Assembly (NCBI GenBank): GCA_018673915.1
Contig: JABHBK010000054.1
Coordinates: 62,001 to 126,000 of the forward strand
Direction: 5' to 3'
Length of the DNA stretch: 64,000 nucleotides
From: Nitrospina sp.
GTDB lineage: Bacteria > Nitrospinota > Nitrospinia > Nitrospinales > VA-1
In this document: positions 26,419 through 35,851 of the stretch, one piece after another
Numbering within the stretch: the first letter of the stretch is position 1
How the letters are laid out: each line of letters opens with the position of its first letter
The notes under the pieces: generated by a model
Database searches by the model: none
What the model was told of the DNA's origin: nothing
What the model saw: the letters and a program-made list of their open reading frames with translations, nothing else
Made by a program: the position numbers and the translations under genes

Positions 26419-26523
26419 ATTAACCAGCGTGCCGCTGGACCCAATGAGCAATAACTTTCACAGGCGAGCAAACTTTTCTCTCGGCTAGATGAGCCATTGC
26501 CATACTCCCACCGGGCGAGGCCC
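26419..26523. repeat. Dispersed hairpin repeat (copy 9), best-preserved copy
   Basis: It begins with hairpin CCAGCG-TGC-CGCTGG and ACCCAATGAGCAATAAC (26424 onward). The words GGCGAGCAAACTTTTCTCTC, GGCTAGATGAGCCATTGCC and ACTCCC follow. It ends with CCGGGC-GAG-GCCCGG at the dxr stop. It spans the whole dxr-ispF gap and contains most modules of the family in order, so it can serve as the reference copy. Confidence 0.85.
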
Positions 26524-26525
26524 GG

Positions 26526-27680
26526 TTAGTGAGTGACAGTAATAAGTTTTGTGGTTTCTTCACGAGCCCAAAGGTCGGCATCCAGAACATCTTGTATTTC
26601 CTGCAGAGGAACCGGACGATGATTGTGCATAACCATGCGAATGATCTCTGAGATATCTTTATAGGGAATCAGTTCATCGAGGAACGCCTGCACCGCAATT
26701 TCATTGGCGGCATTGAGTACCGCTGGAAGGGTCTGGCCCATATCCATGGCATCCATAGCCAATTGCAGACAGGGAAATCTTTCAACATCGGGTGCCTCAA
26801 AAGTCAAGTTACCCATCGTGGCCAGGTCTAAAGAAGGCAGTTCACTTTCAAACCGGTCCGGATAAGTCAGCGCGTAAGCGATAGGAACCCGCATATCAGG
26901 AATTCCCAACTGCGCCATGATGGAGGTATCGACAAACTCGATCATCGAATGAATAATACTCTGCGCATGCACGATGACTTCGACCTTGGTATCCACCCCG
27001 AATAACCATTTGGCTTCTATATATTCAAGGCCTTTATTCATCATGGTGGAAGAGTCGATGGTGATTTTGGCTCCCATATCCCAGTTGGGGTGATTGAGCG
27101 CGTCTTTCACGGTCACGTTCTCCATCTGTTTGAGCGTGAAGGTTCTGAAAGGTCCGCCAGACGCGGTCAAAATAATTTTCTTAATGCGCTCAGGCTTTTC
27201 TCCATTTAATGCTTGGAAAATTGCGCTGTGTTCACTATCGATAGGAATGATTTGGACATTATTGCGTGCTGCTTCTTTTAGAACCAGTTCCCCCGCTATG
27301 ACGAGCGTTTCTTTATTAGCAAGCGCCAGGTTTTTACCGGCTCTTATTGCACCCAGGGCTGGGAGCAATCCGGCACTACCCACCACACCAGAAACAACTA
27401 GATCGGCTTCTGGCATTGTCGCGGCAGAAACCCCTCCTTCTGGACCCGAAACGATTTCCACATCCAAATCGCCAACCAGTTCTTTCAATGCATCCAATTT
27501 AGTGGCGTCAAACAAGGCTGCTAATGCGGGCTTAAATTTTCGAATCTGCTGGGCAAACAGCTCCACGTTACTTCCCGCAGACAAGGCACAAACTTGAAAG
27601 TTTTCGGGATAACGCTCTACAACATCCAGCGTGTTGACACCGATTGAACCTGTAGAACCCAGAAGGGATATTTTTTTCAT
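26526..27680 (-). CDS. dxr: 1-deoxy-D-xylulose 5-phosphate reductoisomerase
   Basis: MEP-pathway enzyme converting DXP to MEP with NADPH. Start set at ATG 27680 (MKKISLLGSTGSIG), 384 residues, with AGGG spaced correctly upstream. A TTG five codons earlier is possible but unlikely. NADPH site GSTGSIG at 8-14; metal and substrate segments IDSEHSAIFQ, ITIDSSTMMNKGLE and ALTYPDR are present. It is part of the uppS-cdsA-dxr order found in many bacteria. Confidence 0.97.
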   Translation of the reverse strand: MKKISLLGSTGSIGVNTLDVVERYPENFQVCALSAGSNVELFAQQIRKFKPALAALFDATKLDALKELVGDLDVEIVSGPEGGVSAATMPEADLVVSGVVGSAGLLPALGAIRAGKNLALANKETLVIAGELVLKEAARNNVQIIPIDSEHSAIFQALNGEKPERIKKIILTASGGPFRTFTLKQMENVTVKDALNHPNWDMGAKITIDSSTMMNKGLEYIEAKWLFGVDTKVEVIVHAQSIIHSMIEFVDTSIMAQLGIPDMRVPIAYALTYPDRFESELPSLDLATMGNLTFEAPDVERFPCLQLAMDAMDMGQTLPAVLNAANEIAVQAFLDELIPYKDISEIIRMVMHNHRPVPLQEIQDVLDADLWAREETTKLITVTH

Positions 27681-27761
27681 GAATTGCCCTGACAAGTAAA
27701 TGAGGATTTAAGAGAGGATGCGAATCGCTAAAACACTAATGTGATATTTCATCACTCGCCC

Positions 27762-27829
27762 TTACCTTGCATGAAGGCTAATGAAGGAATGCCACACCGG
27801 GTGATAACGAATTTATAGGGGCTCTCTTA
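27762..27829. repeat. Dispersed repeat, ATGAAGGCTAATGAAGG-type module (copy 10)
   Basis: TTACCTTGCATGAAGGCTAA then TGAAGGAATGCCA (27762-27794) matches modules at 9091, 19846 and, inverted, 55887. It lies in the cdsA-dxr spacer. Confidence 0.7.
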
Positions 27830-28624
27830 TTATGTCCCCAGGAACAATTGGTAATAACAATAGAAAACCGGACCAGCGAACAACAAGCTGTCAATTCGAT
27901 CTAAAAAACCGCCATGGCCCGGAATTAATGAGCCAGAATCTTTCACCTGACAATTTCTTTTGATCAGAGATTCCGAAAAATCTCCAAACTGACCGATGAT
28001 ACCGCATATAAAGGCCACAATCAAACAATGCGTTAGCGAAAACTCATCAAAAAACCAAAGATTGGCGAGACCTGCCGCAAATAAAGTGCCCAATACATTG
28101 GAGATAGCCCCTTCCACTGTCTTATTAGGGCTTACCACAGGAAGGATCTTATGTTTACCAAGACTCCGGCCTCCATAATAGGCCGCCGCATCTCCGCACC
28201 AGATAAGAAGCAGGATGAATATAATCATTTGGCTTCCACCTTCCAGATTATGGATTAGCAGGAAGTACCCGCCGAGTCCTGCGATGTAAAAAATTCCCAG
28301 GGTGGTATAGGCAATAGAATCTAAAGCCACTTTCACATTTTTTTCTCGGAAGTACCAGGTAGTAAACAAAACCACAGGAAACACAGTGACAAAAATTAGT
28401 AGCCATTTTGTACCGAGAAAGAAACCCAATAGAAGCAGAAAACTCAACACCCCTCCCTCAACAGAAAATCCCTCCACGCCCATATTAGAAATCATGGAAA
28501 AATATTCATGGCTGGCAACCAACACGATTGCCGCAACAAAACAAAAGAACAAGAGAGGGGAACCATACAACACCACACCCAACACCAGAGGAATTGCAAT
28601 GGCTCCACTGATGACACGTTTCAA
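27830..28624 (-). CDS. cdsA: Phosphatidate cytidylyltransferase
   Basis: Inner-membrane enzyme making CDP-diacylglycerol, the precursor of phospholipids. 264 residues with about seven hydrophobic segments. The C-terminal family signature is KRNCQVKDSGSLIPGHGGFL then DRIDSL, with its acidic metal ligands. It sits between uppS and dxr in the conserved order. Confidence 0.95.
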   Translation of the reverse strand: MKRVISGAIAIPLVLGVVLYGSPLLFFCFVAAIVLVASHEYFSMISNMGVEGFSVEGGVLSFLLLLGFFLGTKWLLIFVTVFPVVLFTTWYFREKNVKVALDSIAYTTLGIFYIAGLGGYFLLIHNLEGGSQMIIFILLLIWCGDAAAYYGGRSLGKHKILPVVSPNKTVEGAISNVLGTLFAAGLANLWFFDEFSLTHCLIVAFICGIIGQFGDFSESLIKRNCQVKDSGSLIPGHGGFLDRIDSLLFAGPVFYCYYQLFLGT

Positions 28625-28711
28625 GATTTGGCTCCCGTCAGATGCTGATGAACCCAGGTGGGAATATGAGGAATCAAGGGTATGGTCTTCAAAGTAGGGA
28701 TGATCAATGGG

Positions 28712-29467
28712 TCAGGCTTTTACAATTTGCTCTTGTGTCATTCCGAAGCGTCGCTCTCTGCCCTGAAAATCAATGATCGCGTTTAGGAAATCGTCGTCCG
28801 AAAAATCCGGCCACAATACTTTGCTGTAAAACAACTCGGTATAAGCACTCTGGTATAAAAGAAAATTGCTAATCCTTCTTTCTCCACTTGTCCTGATAAT
28901 CAAGTCTGGGTCAGGAAGAGATTGCGTGGAAAGAAAAGATTCAAACAGGCATGAGTCAATTTCTTCTGGGTTTAGCTGTCCAGAATGCACCTGCTGGGCA
29001 ATTGCTTTTACCGCATCTATGATTTCTTGCCTGCCGCCATAACTCAGTGCCAGAGTAAGAGTCATGCCAGTATTATCGGAGGTGTCTTCTATAGAATTGC
29101 GGATCAGTTTTTGAATTTCTCCAGGCAGATCCTCAATATGCCCAATAGTATTGAAGCGGATATTTTCTTCTTTCATTCGCTTCAGTTCCTTCTTCAAATA
29201 AAAACTCAGAATTTTCATGAGTGTGCTGATTTCTGCTGAGGGTCGGTTCCAGTTCTCATCTGAAAACGAATACAGAGTCAAAGCTTCCAATTTGAGTTTT
29301 CGGCTCAGAGTGACAATTCGGTCCACCACTTTGACGCCTGCCCAATGGCCTTCAACCCGAGGGAGGGAATGATTTTTTGCCCAACGTCCATTGCCATCCA
29401 TAATAATGGCGACATGTCGAGGCAATCGACTGGGGTCTATTTTTTCCTGCAACTCTGTATTGACCAA
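28712..29467 (-). CDS. uppS: Isoprenyl (undecaprenyl) diphosphate synthase, cis-type
   Basis: Condenses IPP with FPP to the C55 lipid carrier for peptidoglycan and O-antigen. 251 residues with HVAIIMDGNGRWAK (18-31, catalytic Asp24), TLYSFSDENWNRP, and the C-terminal PDLIIRTSGERRISNFLLYQ. Product chain length (undecaprenyl) is inferred from context, as is usual for this locus. Confidence 0.95.
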   Translation of the reverse strand: MVNTELQEKIDPSRLPRHVAIIMDGNGRWAKNHSLPRVEGHWAGVKVVDRIVTLSRKLKLEALTLYSFSDENWNRPSAEISTLMKILSFYLKKELKRMKEENIRFNTIGHIEDLPGEIQKLIRNSIEDTSDNTGMTLTLALSYGGRQEIIDAVKAIAQQVHSGQLNPEEIDSCLFESFLSTQSLPDPDLIIRTSGERRISNFLLYQSAYTELFYSKVLWPDFSDDDFLNAIIDFQGRERRFGMTQEQIVKA

Positions 29468-29572
29468 GGAGGCGGCTCCTAATTAATCGGCCAAACCCGG
29501 CGGTAAGAAGAAAAGAGGCTCTAAGAAAAACTAACTAACCACATATTACTAAAGATATTACAAAAATTCGCT

Positions 29573-30130
29573 TTAAACATCCATGACATCTTTTTCTTTG
29601 GCGTGGGATATTTTATCAACATCGGCAACGAACTTGTCGGTGATTTTCTGAATATCATCAACGCCTTTATGACTTTCGTCCTCAGAAATCTCATGATTTT
29701 TTTCTAACTTCTTCAGCTTATCGTTAACATGCTTGCGCACATTCCGGATCGCAACCTTACATTCTTCAGCATACTTTTTCACCAGCTTGACCAATTGCTG
29801 ACGGCGCTCATTGGTCAGCGGAGGAATAGTGAGTCGAACTGACTTTCCATCATTGTTAGGGGTCAGACCAAGATCTGAAGTCTGAATGGCTTTCTCAATA
29901 TCCTTCAAAATTGAAGCTTCCCAAGGTGTAATGGTCAGGGTTTGACTATCGAGAGTGCCTAAAGTCGCCACCTGTTTTAAAGGCGTTGGGTTGCCATAAT
30001 AATCGACCTTGAGGTCATCCAAAAGGGCTACAGAAGCTTGACCTGTCCGTAGCTTGCCCAATTCATGATGCAGGTGGTCAATAGAAACTCCCATTTTCTT
30101 TTCTACTTCCTGAATTAATTCAGCAATCAT
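29573..30130 (-). CDS. frr: Ribosome recycling factor
   Basis: With EF-G, splits post-termination ribosomes. 185 residues, normal length. It has the two-domain pattern with LRTGQASVALLDDLKVDYYG near the N-terminus and the basic helix RRQQLVKLVKKYAEECKVAI. It lies two bases after pyrH, the standard order. Confidence 0.97.
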   Translation of the reverse strand: MIAELIQEVEKKMGVSIDHLHHELGKLRTGQASVALLDDLKVDYYGNPTPLKQVATLGTLDSQTLTITPWEASILKDIEKAIQTSDLGLTPNNDGKSVRLTIPPLTNERRQQLVKLVKKYAEECKVAIRNVRKHVNDKLKKLEKNHEISEDESHKGVDDIQKITDKFVADVDKISHAKEKDVMDV

Positions 30131-30132
30131 TA

Positions 30133-30852
30133 TCAGACTCCCACTTTGGTGCCGAGTTTTTCACCCAGCAGAACCCGTTTAATACTATGTTTATCGCGAA
30201 AGTTAAAAATGACCAAAGGTAGTTTGTTGTCCATGCAAAGAGATATTGAGGTCGAATCCATAACCTTTAATCCTTTATTTAGCACATCCAGATAAGTTAG
30301 CTCCTGGAATTTTGTTGCCGACTCATTGGTCTTGGGGTCAGCAGTATAAACTCCATCGACCTTAGTGGCTTTGAAAATCACTTGTGCTCCAATTTCCATG
30401 GCTCTTAGAGATGCCGCAGTATCGGTGGTGAAATAAGGGTTGCCGGTCCCGCCTGCGAAAATAACAACACGTCCTTTTTCAAGATGTCGAATCGCGCGGC
30501 GGCGCACATAAGCTTCTGATACTGCCTGAATTTCGATTGCCGATTGCACCCGGGTGGGAATTCCAACGCTTTCCAATGAATGCTGTAACGCCAAGCCATT
30601 TATCACTGTAGCGAGCATTCCCATATAGTCACCGGTGGTGCGTTCGATTCCTATGGAGCTCAAGGATGCGCCTCTTAAGATATTACCACCTCCAATGACA
30701 ATGGCAATTTCCACGCCTAAATTCCTGGCTTCAAGAACTTCCTCTGAAATATTTGTGAGAGCACCCTGATCCAGACCAAAGGCTCCTTCTCCAGCGGCCA
30801 AACTTTCTCCACCAAGTTTCAACAACACCCTTTTATAAATCGGCTTGTCCAT
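30133..30852 (-). CDS. pyrH: UMP kinase
   Basis: Phosphorylates UMP to UDP; hexameric, allosterically controlled by GTP/UTP in most bacteria. 239 residues of amino-acid-kinase fold with [23 protein letters not shown] and [14 protein letters not shown]. Its first base overlaps the tsf stop codon, so translational coupling is likely. Confidence 0.97.
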   Translation of the reverse strand: MDKPIYKRVLLKLGGESLAAGEGAFGLDQGALTNISEEVLEARNLGVEIAIVIGGGNILRGASLSSIGIERTTGDYMGMLATVINGLALQHSLESVGIPTRVQSAIEIQAVSEAYVRRRAIRHLEKGRVVIFAGGTGNPYFTTDTAASLRAMEIGAQVIFKATKVDGVYTADPKTNESATKFQELTYLDVLNKGLKVMDSTSISLCMDNKLPLVIFNFRDKHSIKRVLLGEKLGTKVGV

Positions 30853-31439
30853 TAAATTTCGAATCTTGTAAATTGGCCAATATTGATATTTTCACCCAGC
30901 AAGGCAATTTTTTGTTTGATCAAATCACCAATGGAAATAGTATTGTCCTTGATGAAGGATTGCTCAAGTACGCAGTTTTCTTCATAGAACTTTTCCATTT
31001 TTCCCGTTACGATCTTCTCAATAATGTTTTCAGGTTTTCCAGATTCCTTGGCTTGATGGGCAAATATTTCCCGCTCTTTTCCCAAGATATCTTCGGTCAC
31101 TTCTTCGCGTGTGGCAAAACGGGGCTTGGCGGCAGCAATATGCATGGCAATATCCTGGACCAGTTCTTGAAAGTCAGGGGTATTAGCCACAAAATCCGTT
31201 TCGCAATTGAGCTGCACCATCACGCCAATCTTATTACCCTGGTGAATGTAGGTGCCAATTCTTCCTTCTGCAGTATCGCGGCCCGCCTTTTTATCTGCCT
31301 TGGCCAATCCCTTTTTTCTGAGAAATGTGATGGCCTCTTCCACATCCCCTTTGGTTTCCTTCAAGGCAGATTTGCATTCCATTATTCCAGCTCCCGACTG
31401 GGAGCGTAACTCCTTAACCATCACAGCAGTTATCTCCAT
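30852..31439 (-). CDS. tsf: Elongation factor Ts, short form
   Basis: Nucleotide-exchange factor for EF-Tu. 195 residues, the short form (E. coli has about 283), seen also in Thermus. UBA-like N-terminus [19 protein letters not shown] and the core [12 protein letters not shown] (about 80-91) are clear. It lies between rpsB and pyrH. Confidence 0.97.
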   Translation of the reverse strand: MEITAVMVKELRSQSGAGIMECKSALKETKGDVEEAITFLRKKGLAKADKKAGRDTAEGRIGTYIHQGNKIGVMVQLNCETDFVANTPDFQELVQDIAMHIAAAKPRFATREEVTEDILGKEREIFAHQAKESGKPENIIEKIVTGKMEKFYEENCVLEQSFIKDNTISIGDLIKQKIALLGENINIGQFTRFEI

Positions 31440-31610
31440 TCTTTTTCCCTAATCTAAAAATTGTTAATTAAAATTAATTTCATTGCCATTGGCCCTTCCG
31501 ACTCCAGATCCGGCCCTCTACATTAGGATTACTTTGCTCGCCGCCTGGAGGGATGGCCTTTTTAACCCATTAGGTACCCGGTGTTGCGAGGGTGTTCAGG
31601 GGTCAAGGTG

Positions 31611-32414
31611 TTAGCTTTTCCCGTCGTTACTGGCAACCGGAACTGGTTCCGGCGTAACTTCAGAAGTGGGTTTCGCGACCTCTTTTGCTTTAGCTGCTTT
31701 TTCCTGACTTTCCTTTTCCTTGCTAGCCTTACTCATTTCCTGTCCTTCCAGGCAGACATTTGCGAGCCTGCTGGCAAATAGCTTGATAGAACGCATCGCA
31801 TCATCATTTGCAGGAATGGGGAAATCTACATCATCAGGATTGGAGTTAGTGTCGACCATGGCTATGATTTTTATTCCCAGCTTTTTACCCTCTGCCTGCG
31901 CAATTTTTTCTTTGCGGGTATCGACGATGAAAATGGCATCCGGCAAATCCTTCATGTTTTTGATGCCTTTGAAAAACTTATTCAGCTTGTCGATTTCCCT
32001 TCTCATTCTCAAAGCTTCTTTTTTATGTAAGACATCAAACTGGTTTTCTTCATCCATTTTTTCCAGTTCATGCAACCGAGCAATGCTCTTACGAATGGTG
32101 GCAAAATTTGTCAACGTTCCACCTAACCATCTTTGGTTGATGTAATACATTCCGCAACGAGTGGCTTCTTCTGCAATCAATTCTTGTGCCTGTTTTTTAG
32201 TCGCCACAAAAAGGATTTTTTTGCCTGCTCGAGCAATCTCTCGAACATATTTTTCAGCTTCCTGAAAACGAGCCAGGGTTTTTTGCAGGTCAATAATATA
32301 TATTCCGCTCCGAGCCCCATAAATATAGGGTTTCATTTTGGGGTTCCAGCGATTGGTCTGGTGACCAAAATGAACTCCGGCCTCCAGTAGTTGTTTCATG
32401 GTAATTTCTGACAT
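31611..32414 (-). CDS. rpsB: Small ribosomal subunit protein uS2
   Basis: 267 residues, with [19 protein letters not shown] and ITIVDT-type motifs ([34 protein letters not shown] variants) expected of S2. About 35 residues of Lys/Ala/Glu/Pro-rich tail follow the conserved core. It is first of the rpsB-tsf-pyrH-frr-uppS-cdsA-dxr block. The 171-base spacer to tsf (31440-31610) holds no gene. Confidence 0.97.
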   Translation of the reverse strand: MSEITMKQLLEAGVHFGHQTNRWNPKMKPYIYGARSGIYIIDLQKTLARFQEAEKYVREIARAGKKILFVATKKQAQELIAEEATRCGMYYINQRWLGGTLTNFATIRKSIARLHELEKMDEENQFDVLHKKEALRMRREIDKLNKFFKGIKNMKDLPDAIFIVDTRKEKIAQAEGKKLGIKIIAMVDTNSNPDDVDFPIPANDDAMRSIKLFASRLANVCLEGQEMSKASKEKESQEKAAKAKEVAKPTSEVTPEPVPVASNDGKS

Positions 32415-32464
32415 TTAAACTCCTTAATAGTTAATGGGTTGTACCTTCGCCTCCATCGTCTCGT

Positions 32465-32491
32465 GCCAAGAACCCGCAGGCCACCCTTGGC
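32465..32491 (-). promoter_or_regulatory. Possible rpsB leader hairpin
   Basis: On the minus strand GCCAAG ... CTTGGC forms a perfect 6-bp stem with a 15-base G-rich loop, about 50 bases before the rpsB start. S2 autoregulates through its leader in several bacteria. Whether this hairpin is that site is inference. Confidence 0.3.
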
Positions 32492-32637
32492 TTGATCCGG
32501 AAACGTGCGTGATGAATTTTTAGGGAAGTTCCCGAAAGGGAAACTAAATTGTCGCTCAGACTAACATATTCAAGGGGATGTGACAACACAGAACCCAATA
32601 AAATAGGGCGTTAATAGCCGTTTTCGGTATTTTCTCC

Positions 32638-33729
32638 TTACCGCCCCAGACAAATGCCTATCGATTCGGCAGTACGGATTAATTGTGAGTTTTCAGGCAC
32701 CTTTCGGACAATCCCGGCCAGGGATTCCAGCTCAACCAGAACAATTTCCTGGCCTTTCAATGCCACCATGGTACCAAATTTACCCTCTACTGCGGCCTCC
32801 ACCGCATGGGTTCCCAATCGGGTACCAAGAACCCGGTCGAACGATAGAGGTGTGCCGCCTCGCTGAATATGTCCCAAAACAGTGCAACGGACTTCCAGAT
32901 CAATTCGGTCGCTCAATTGTTTGGCAATAAAATTGCCCACTCCGCCCAATTGGGCTACTCCCTGTAAACGGGTGGATGCCGCTTCACTGGTAATGGCTTG
33001 CTTTCCAATCTCTTTGGCTCCTTCTGCCACCACGATCACGCTGAAGGGACTTCCACCCTCTTTTCTCAGTTGAATTTTTTCCAGGACTTTTTCCAGGTCA
33101 TAGGGGATTTCCGGAATCAGGGTGACATGGGCAGCCCCGGAAATTCCTGCTTCCAGCGCAATCCAGCCAGCCTCCCGGCCCATAACTTCAAGAATCATAA
33201 CCCGGTCGTGGCTCTCTCCGGTGGTATGCAATCGGTCCAGTGCATCGCAGGCCACCTGCACGGCAGTCTGATAACCGAAGGTATAATCCGTACCCACCAA
33301 ATCGTTATCAATGGTCTTGGGAATGCCGATCACCGGCATACCCATTTCAAAGAACTTGTAACCGATTTGCAGGGTTCCATCTCCGCCCACCACAAAAAGA
33401 CAGTCTAGATTGAGACGATTAAAGTTTTCGATAGATTTTTGGGAATAATCCTGGGTCGTCAAATTGCCATCTTTATCAAACTGACGGTACTCGAAAGGGT
33501 TTCCTTTATTGGAAGTTCCGAGAATGGTACCCCCTAATGGCAGAATTTTGGTGTCGGCGACAGTGAGTTTTCGGTGTCGGTCAAAGATCAGCCCTTCGAA
33601 CCCATTCTTAATACCAATGACTTCGGCCTCATGAGTGATAATGGCTGATCGGGTGACCGCTCGGATCACCGCATTGAGGCCGGAGCAATCTCCCCCTCCA
33701 GTCAGAATCCCAACACGTTTAAGACTCAT
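32638..33729 (-). CDS. 6-phosphofructokinase (mixed-type active site)
   Basis: 363 residues, with GGGDCSGLNAVIRA (11-24), GGDGT (115-119) and PKTIDND (137-143). Gly after GGD usually means ATP as donor. Lys in PKTIDND is the residue found in PPi-dependent enzymes and in group III ATP-PFKs, where ATP-PFKs of the E. coli type have Gly. The donor is therefore uncertain, and a group III enzyme is the best guess. Its start overlaps the rimO 3' end by 11 bases. Function: glycolysis, or gluconeogenic direction if PPi is used (ppdK at 51019 is also PPi-linked). Confidence 0.9.
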   Translation of the reverse strand: MSLKRVGILTGGGDCSGLNAVIRAVTRSAIITHEAEVIGIKNGFEGLIFDRHRKLTVADTKILPLGGTILGTSNKGNPFEYRQFDKDGNLTTQDYSQKSIENFNRLNLDCLFVVGGDGTLQIGYKFFEMGMPVIGIPKTIDNDLVGTDYTFGYQTAVQVACDALDRLHTTGESHDRVMILEVMGREAGWIALEAGISGAAHVTLIPEIPYDLEKVLEKIQLRKEGGSPFSVIVVAEGAKEIGKQAITSEAASTRLQGVAQLGGVGNFIAKQLSDRIDLEVRCTVLGHIQRGGTPLSFDRVLGTRLGTHAVEAAVEGKFGTMVALKGQEIVLVELESLAGIVRKVPENSQLIRTAESIGICLGR

Positions 33730-35065
33730 GGGAAACAGGCATCTGTACGGGCTCTGCGATCAGGTCATAATCCGCAACTTGCTTAATTTCTGCGGAGATG
33801 ATCTGCCCTGGCTCGGCTTCGCATTTTTCAAGGAGGACTTGACCATCAATATCTGGAGCCTGGGAGGTGAGTCTTCCCGTCATCAAATAGTTTTCCTGCG
33901 GGTCAAAACCTTCCACCAAAACCGGTTCCACTTTGCCCAGGCGTTCCCGGTTTTTCCGAAGAGCAATATCTTTTTGAAACTCCATCAGTATATTTTTTCT
34001 TTCTTCTTTCACTTCCTGAGGGATCCGACCGGGGTAATCATATGCAGTCGTACCCTCTTCATCTGAATAAGTAAAAATTCCAACATGATCAAATTCCATT
34101 TCACAAAGAAACCGTACCATGTGTTGAAAATGAACTTCGGTCTCTCCCGGAAATCCGGTTATAAATGTGGTTCTTAACGCAACATCCGGAATTTTCAGCC
34201 GTACCTCATCGAGCATTTTCCTAACCCCGCCTTCGGTCTCCTGCCGTTTCATACTCTTGAGCATTTCATCATGCGTATGTTGCAAGGGCACATCAATGTA
34301 GCGACAGACTTTAGGCTCTGACGCAATACACTCAATCATCTCCGAATTCAAAAAGGTTGGGTAACAATATAAAAGGCGTATCCACTCCAATCCTTCGACT
34401 TTAACCATCTCTCTAAGTATGCGAACCAGTCCGTCTTTCATTCCCAGGTCAAAGCCATACATGGTGGTGTCTTGCGAGATCAGGTTGAACTCTTTGACCC
34501 CCTTGCGAGCTAAATGCTCAGCTTCAGCCAGAATTGATTCTGGCGAGCGACTGCGCATCGGCCCACGCATTTTCGGAATGATGCAAAATGCGCAACGGTT
34601 GGAGCAACCTTCAGAAATTTTTAGATATGCCGTGTAAAATGCCGTAGTCAACAACCGGTCTGTGTAAGACTCATAATATTCGGCAGGGGTAGCGACATGG
34701 TTTTTTGATAACGGATCGGCATCCGCAATTATGTTTTTCAGTTGAGGATACTGACCGACTCCCAGCATGTGGTCGATTTCCGGAATTTCATCCAGAAGTT
34801 CCTGACTATATCGTTCGGCCAGACAACCCGTGACGATCAACTGCTGGCATTTTCCTTCGGTCTTGTGCTGTGCCATTTCCAGAATTGTGTCGATGGATTC
34901 TTTTTTGGCAGACTCAATAAATCCACAGGTGTTGACAATGATCACCTCTGCATCTTCTTCATTCGGGGTGAGGCTAAACCCCGATGAAACCAGATCGCCC
35001 AAGACCCTTTCCGAGTCCACAGTATTTTTAGGGCAGCCCAAACTCACCATGCCAATTTTTTTCAT
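33719..35065 (-). CDS. rimO: Ribosomal protein uS12 methylthiotransferase
   Basis: Radical-SAM methylthiotransferase that modifies an Asp of S12. 448 residues: an UPF0004 domain with cluster Cys11, Cys47 and Cys81 (VSLGCPKNTVDSE is the RimO-type start), a radical-SAM CxxxCxxC at Cys154, Cys158 and Cys161 (GCSNRCAFC), and a C-terminal TRAM domain. RimO rather than MiaB is favoured by GCPKNTVDSE and by YCYPTFLNSEM. Confidence 0.94.
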   Translation of the reverse strand: MKKIGMVSLGCPKNTVDSERVLGDLVSSGFSLTPNEEDAEVIIVNTCGFIESAKKESIDTILEMAQHKTEGKCQQLIVTGCLAERYSQELLDEIPEIDHMLGVGQYPQLKNIIADADPLSKNHVATPAEYYESYTDRLLTTAFYTAYLKISEGCSNRCAFCIIPKMRGPMRSRSPESILAEAEHLARKGVKEFNLISQDTTMYGFDLGMKDGLVRILREMVKVEGLEWIRLLYCYPTFLNSEMIECIASEPKVCRYIDVPLQHTHDEMLKSMKRQETEGGVRKMLDEVRLKIPDVALRTTFITGFPGETEVHFQHMVRFLCEMEFDHVGIFTYSDEEGTTAYDYPGRIPQEVKEERKNILMEFQKDIALRKNRERLGKVEPVLVEGFDPQENYLMTGRLTSQAPDIDGQVLLEKCEAEPGQIISAEIKQVADYDLIAEPVQMPVSHES

Positions 35066-35108
35066 TCCATTTTCCGTAATTTTTAAATTATTAAAGGCTT
35101 AATTAAAT

Positions 35109-35687
35109 TCAGCTTTTTTTAGCTGTTAGCTTCTTTTCCATGGTGAGGAGCAGCGCGTCAAAACCTTTTTTTGCTATGGTTTTATAAAACTTATTGCGAA
35201 GATTATTTCTCATGCTGGCCCCATCCAGAACAACATCCACCACCTGCCATTTATCCCCAGTCTTAATCAGGTGGAAATCGATACCCACTTCCCCTTCTTT
35301 TTCATGGATCACCGTCAAGGGAACCACAACCTTTTGTTTCTTCTCTTTGGTTTCTCCATATACCAGATCCAGTTCTGCAAAAAATTTAGCGGAACTGGGA
35401 AAGGCTACATGAACGAACAAACCCCCAAGCAGGGCCTGAAATTTTTCCCGTTCAGGGTCACTGCGTTTTGCCCAATGCTTCCCTAAAGTTTTTTTGCTGA
35501 TCTCGGCAACATTCAATAGATTCAGGGCCAATTGCGAATGTTTCTCTTTCTCTCCCGATTCTATTTGACGAATTTCCCCCAAAAGCAGTTCTACTGAAGC
35601 CTGAGGATTCTTGTTTTCAGCCCAAAGCAGGCCGGGAATGATTAACGCAACTATGAGAACAGAGCTTAAGATTTTATTCATTTTCAT
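35109..35687 (-). CDS. MlaC/Ttg2D-family phospholipid-binding protein
   Basis: 192 residues with a signal peptide (cleavage near LLWA, about 22). The family phrases FVHVAFPSSAKFF and KTGDKWQVVDVVLDGASMRNNLRNKF are those of MlaC, the periplasmic lipid shuttle of the Mla system, which maintains outer-membrane asymmetry. No mlaD/E/F neighbours occur here, so it is an orphan copy. It follows the rimO start side by about 40 bases on the same strand. Confidence 0.8.
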   Translation of the reverse strand: MKMNKILSSVLIVALIIPGLLWAENKNPQASVELLLGEIRQIESGEKEKHSQLALNLLNVAEISKKTLGKHWAKRSDPEREKFQALLGGLFVHVAFPSSAKFFAELDLVYGETKEKKQKVVVPLTVIHEKEGEVGIDFHLIKTGDKWQVVDVVLDGASMRNNLRNKFYKTIAKKGFDALLLTMEKKLTAKKS

Positions 35688-35851
35688 CTATTATGATACA
35701 TTCTGGTATTGAGAAAAAGCCGGGCATGCCGAAGCAACAGACTATTTATGGAGATCTTTTAATTATAACGCAAACCCGCATTTAATTTAAAAATATTGCT
35801 ATCCCATTGTTCAACCTATCCGCGAGCAAAGATTTATTGAGAAAAACTAAA

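Noticed and set aside
31440-31610. Possible repeat-family copy between rpsB and tsf
   Set aside because: Short words such as TTTGCTCGCCGCC and GGTACCCGGTGTTGCGAG are suggestive, but no complete module or clear stem matches the family.
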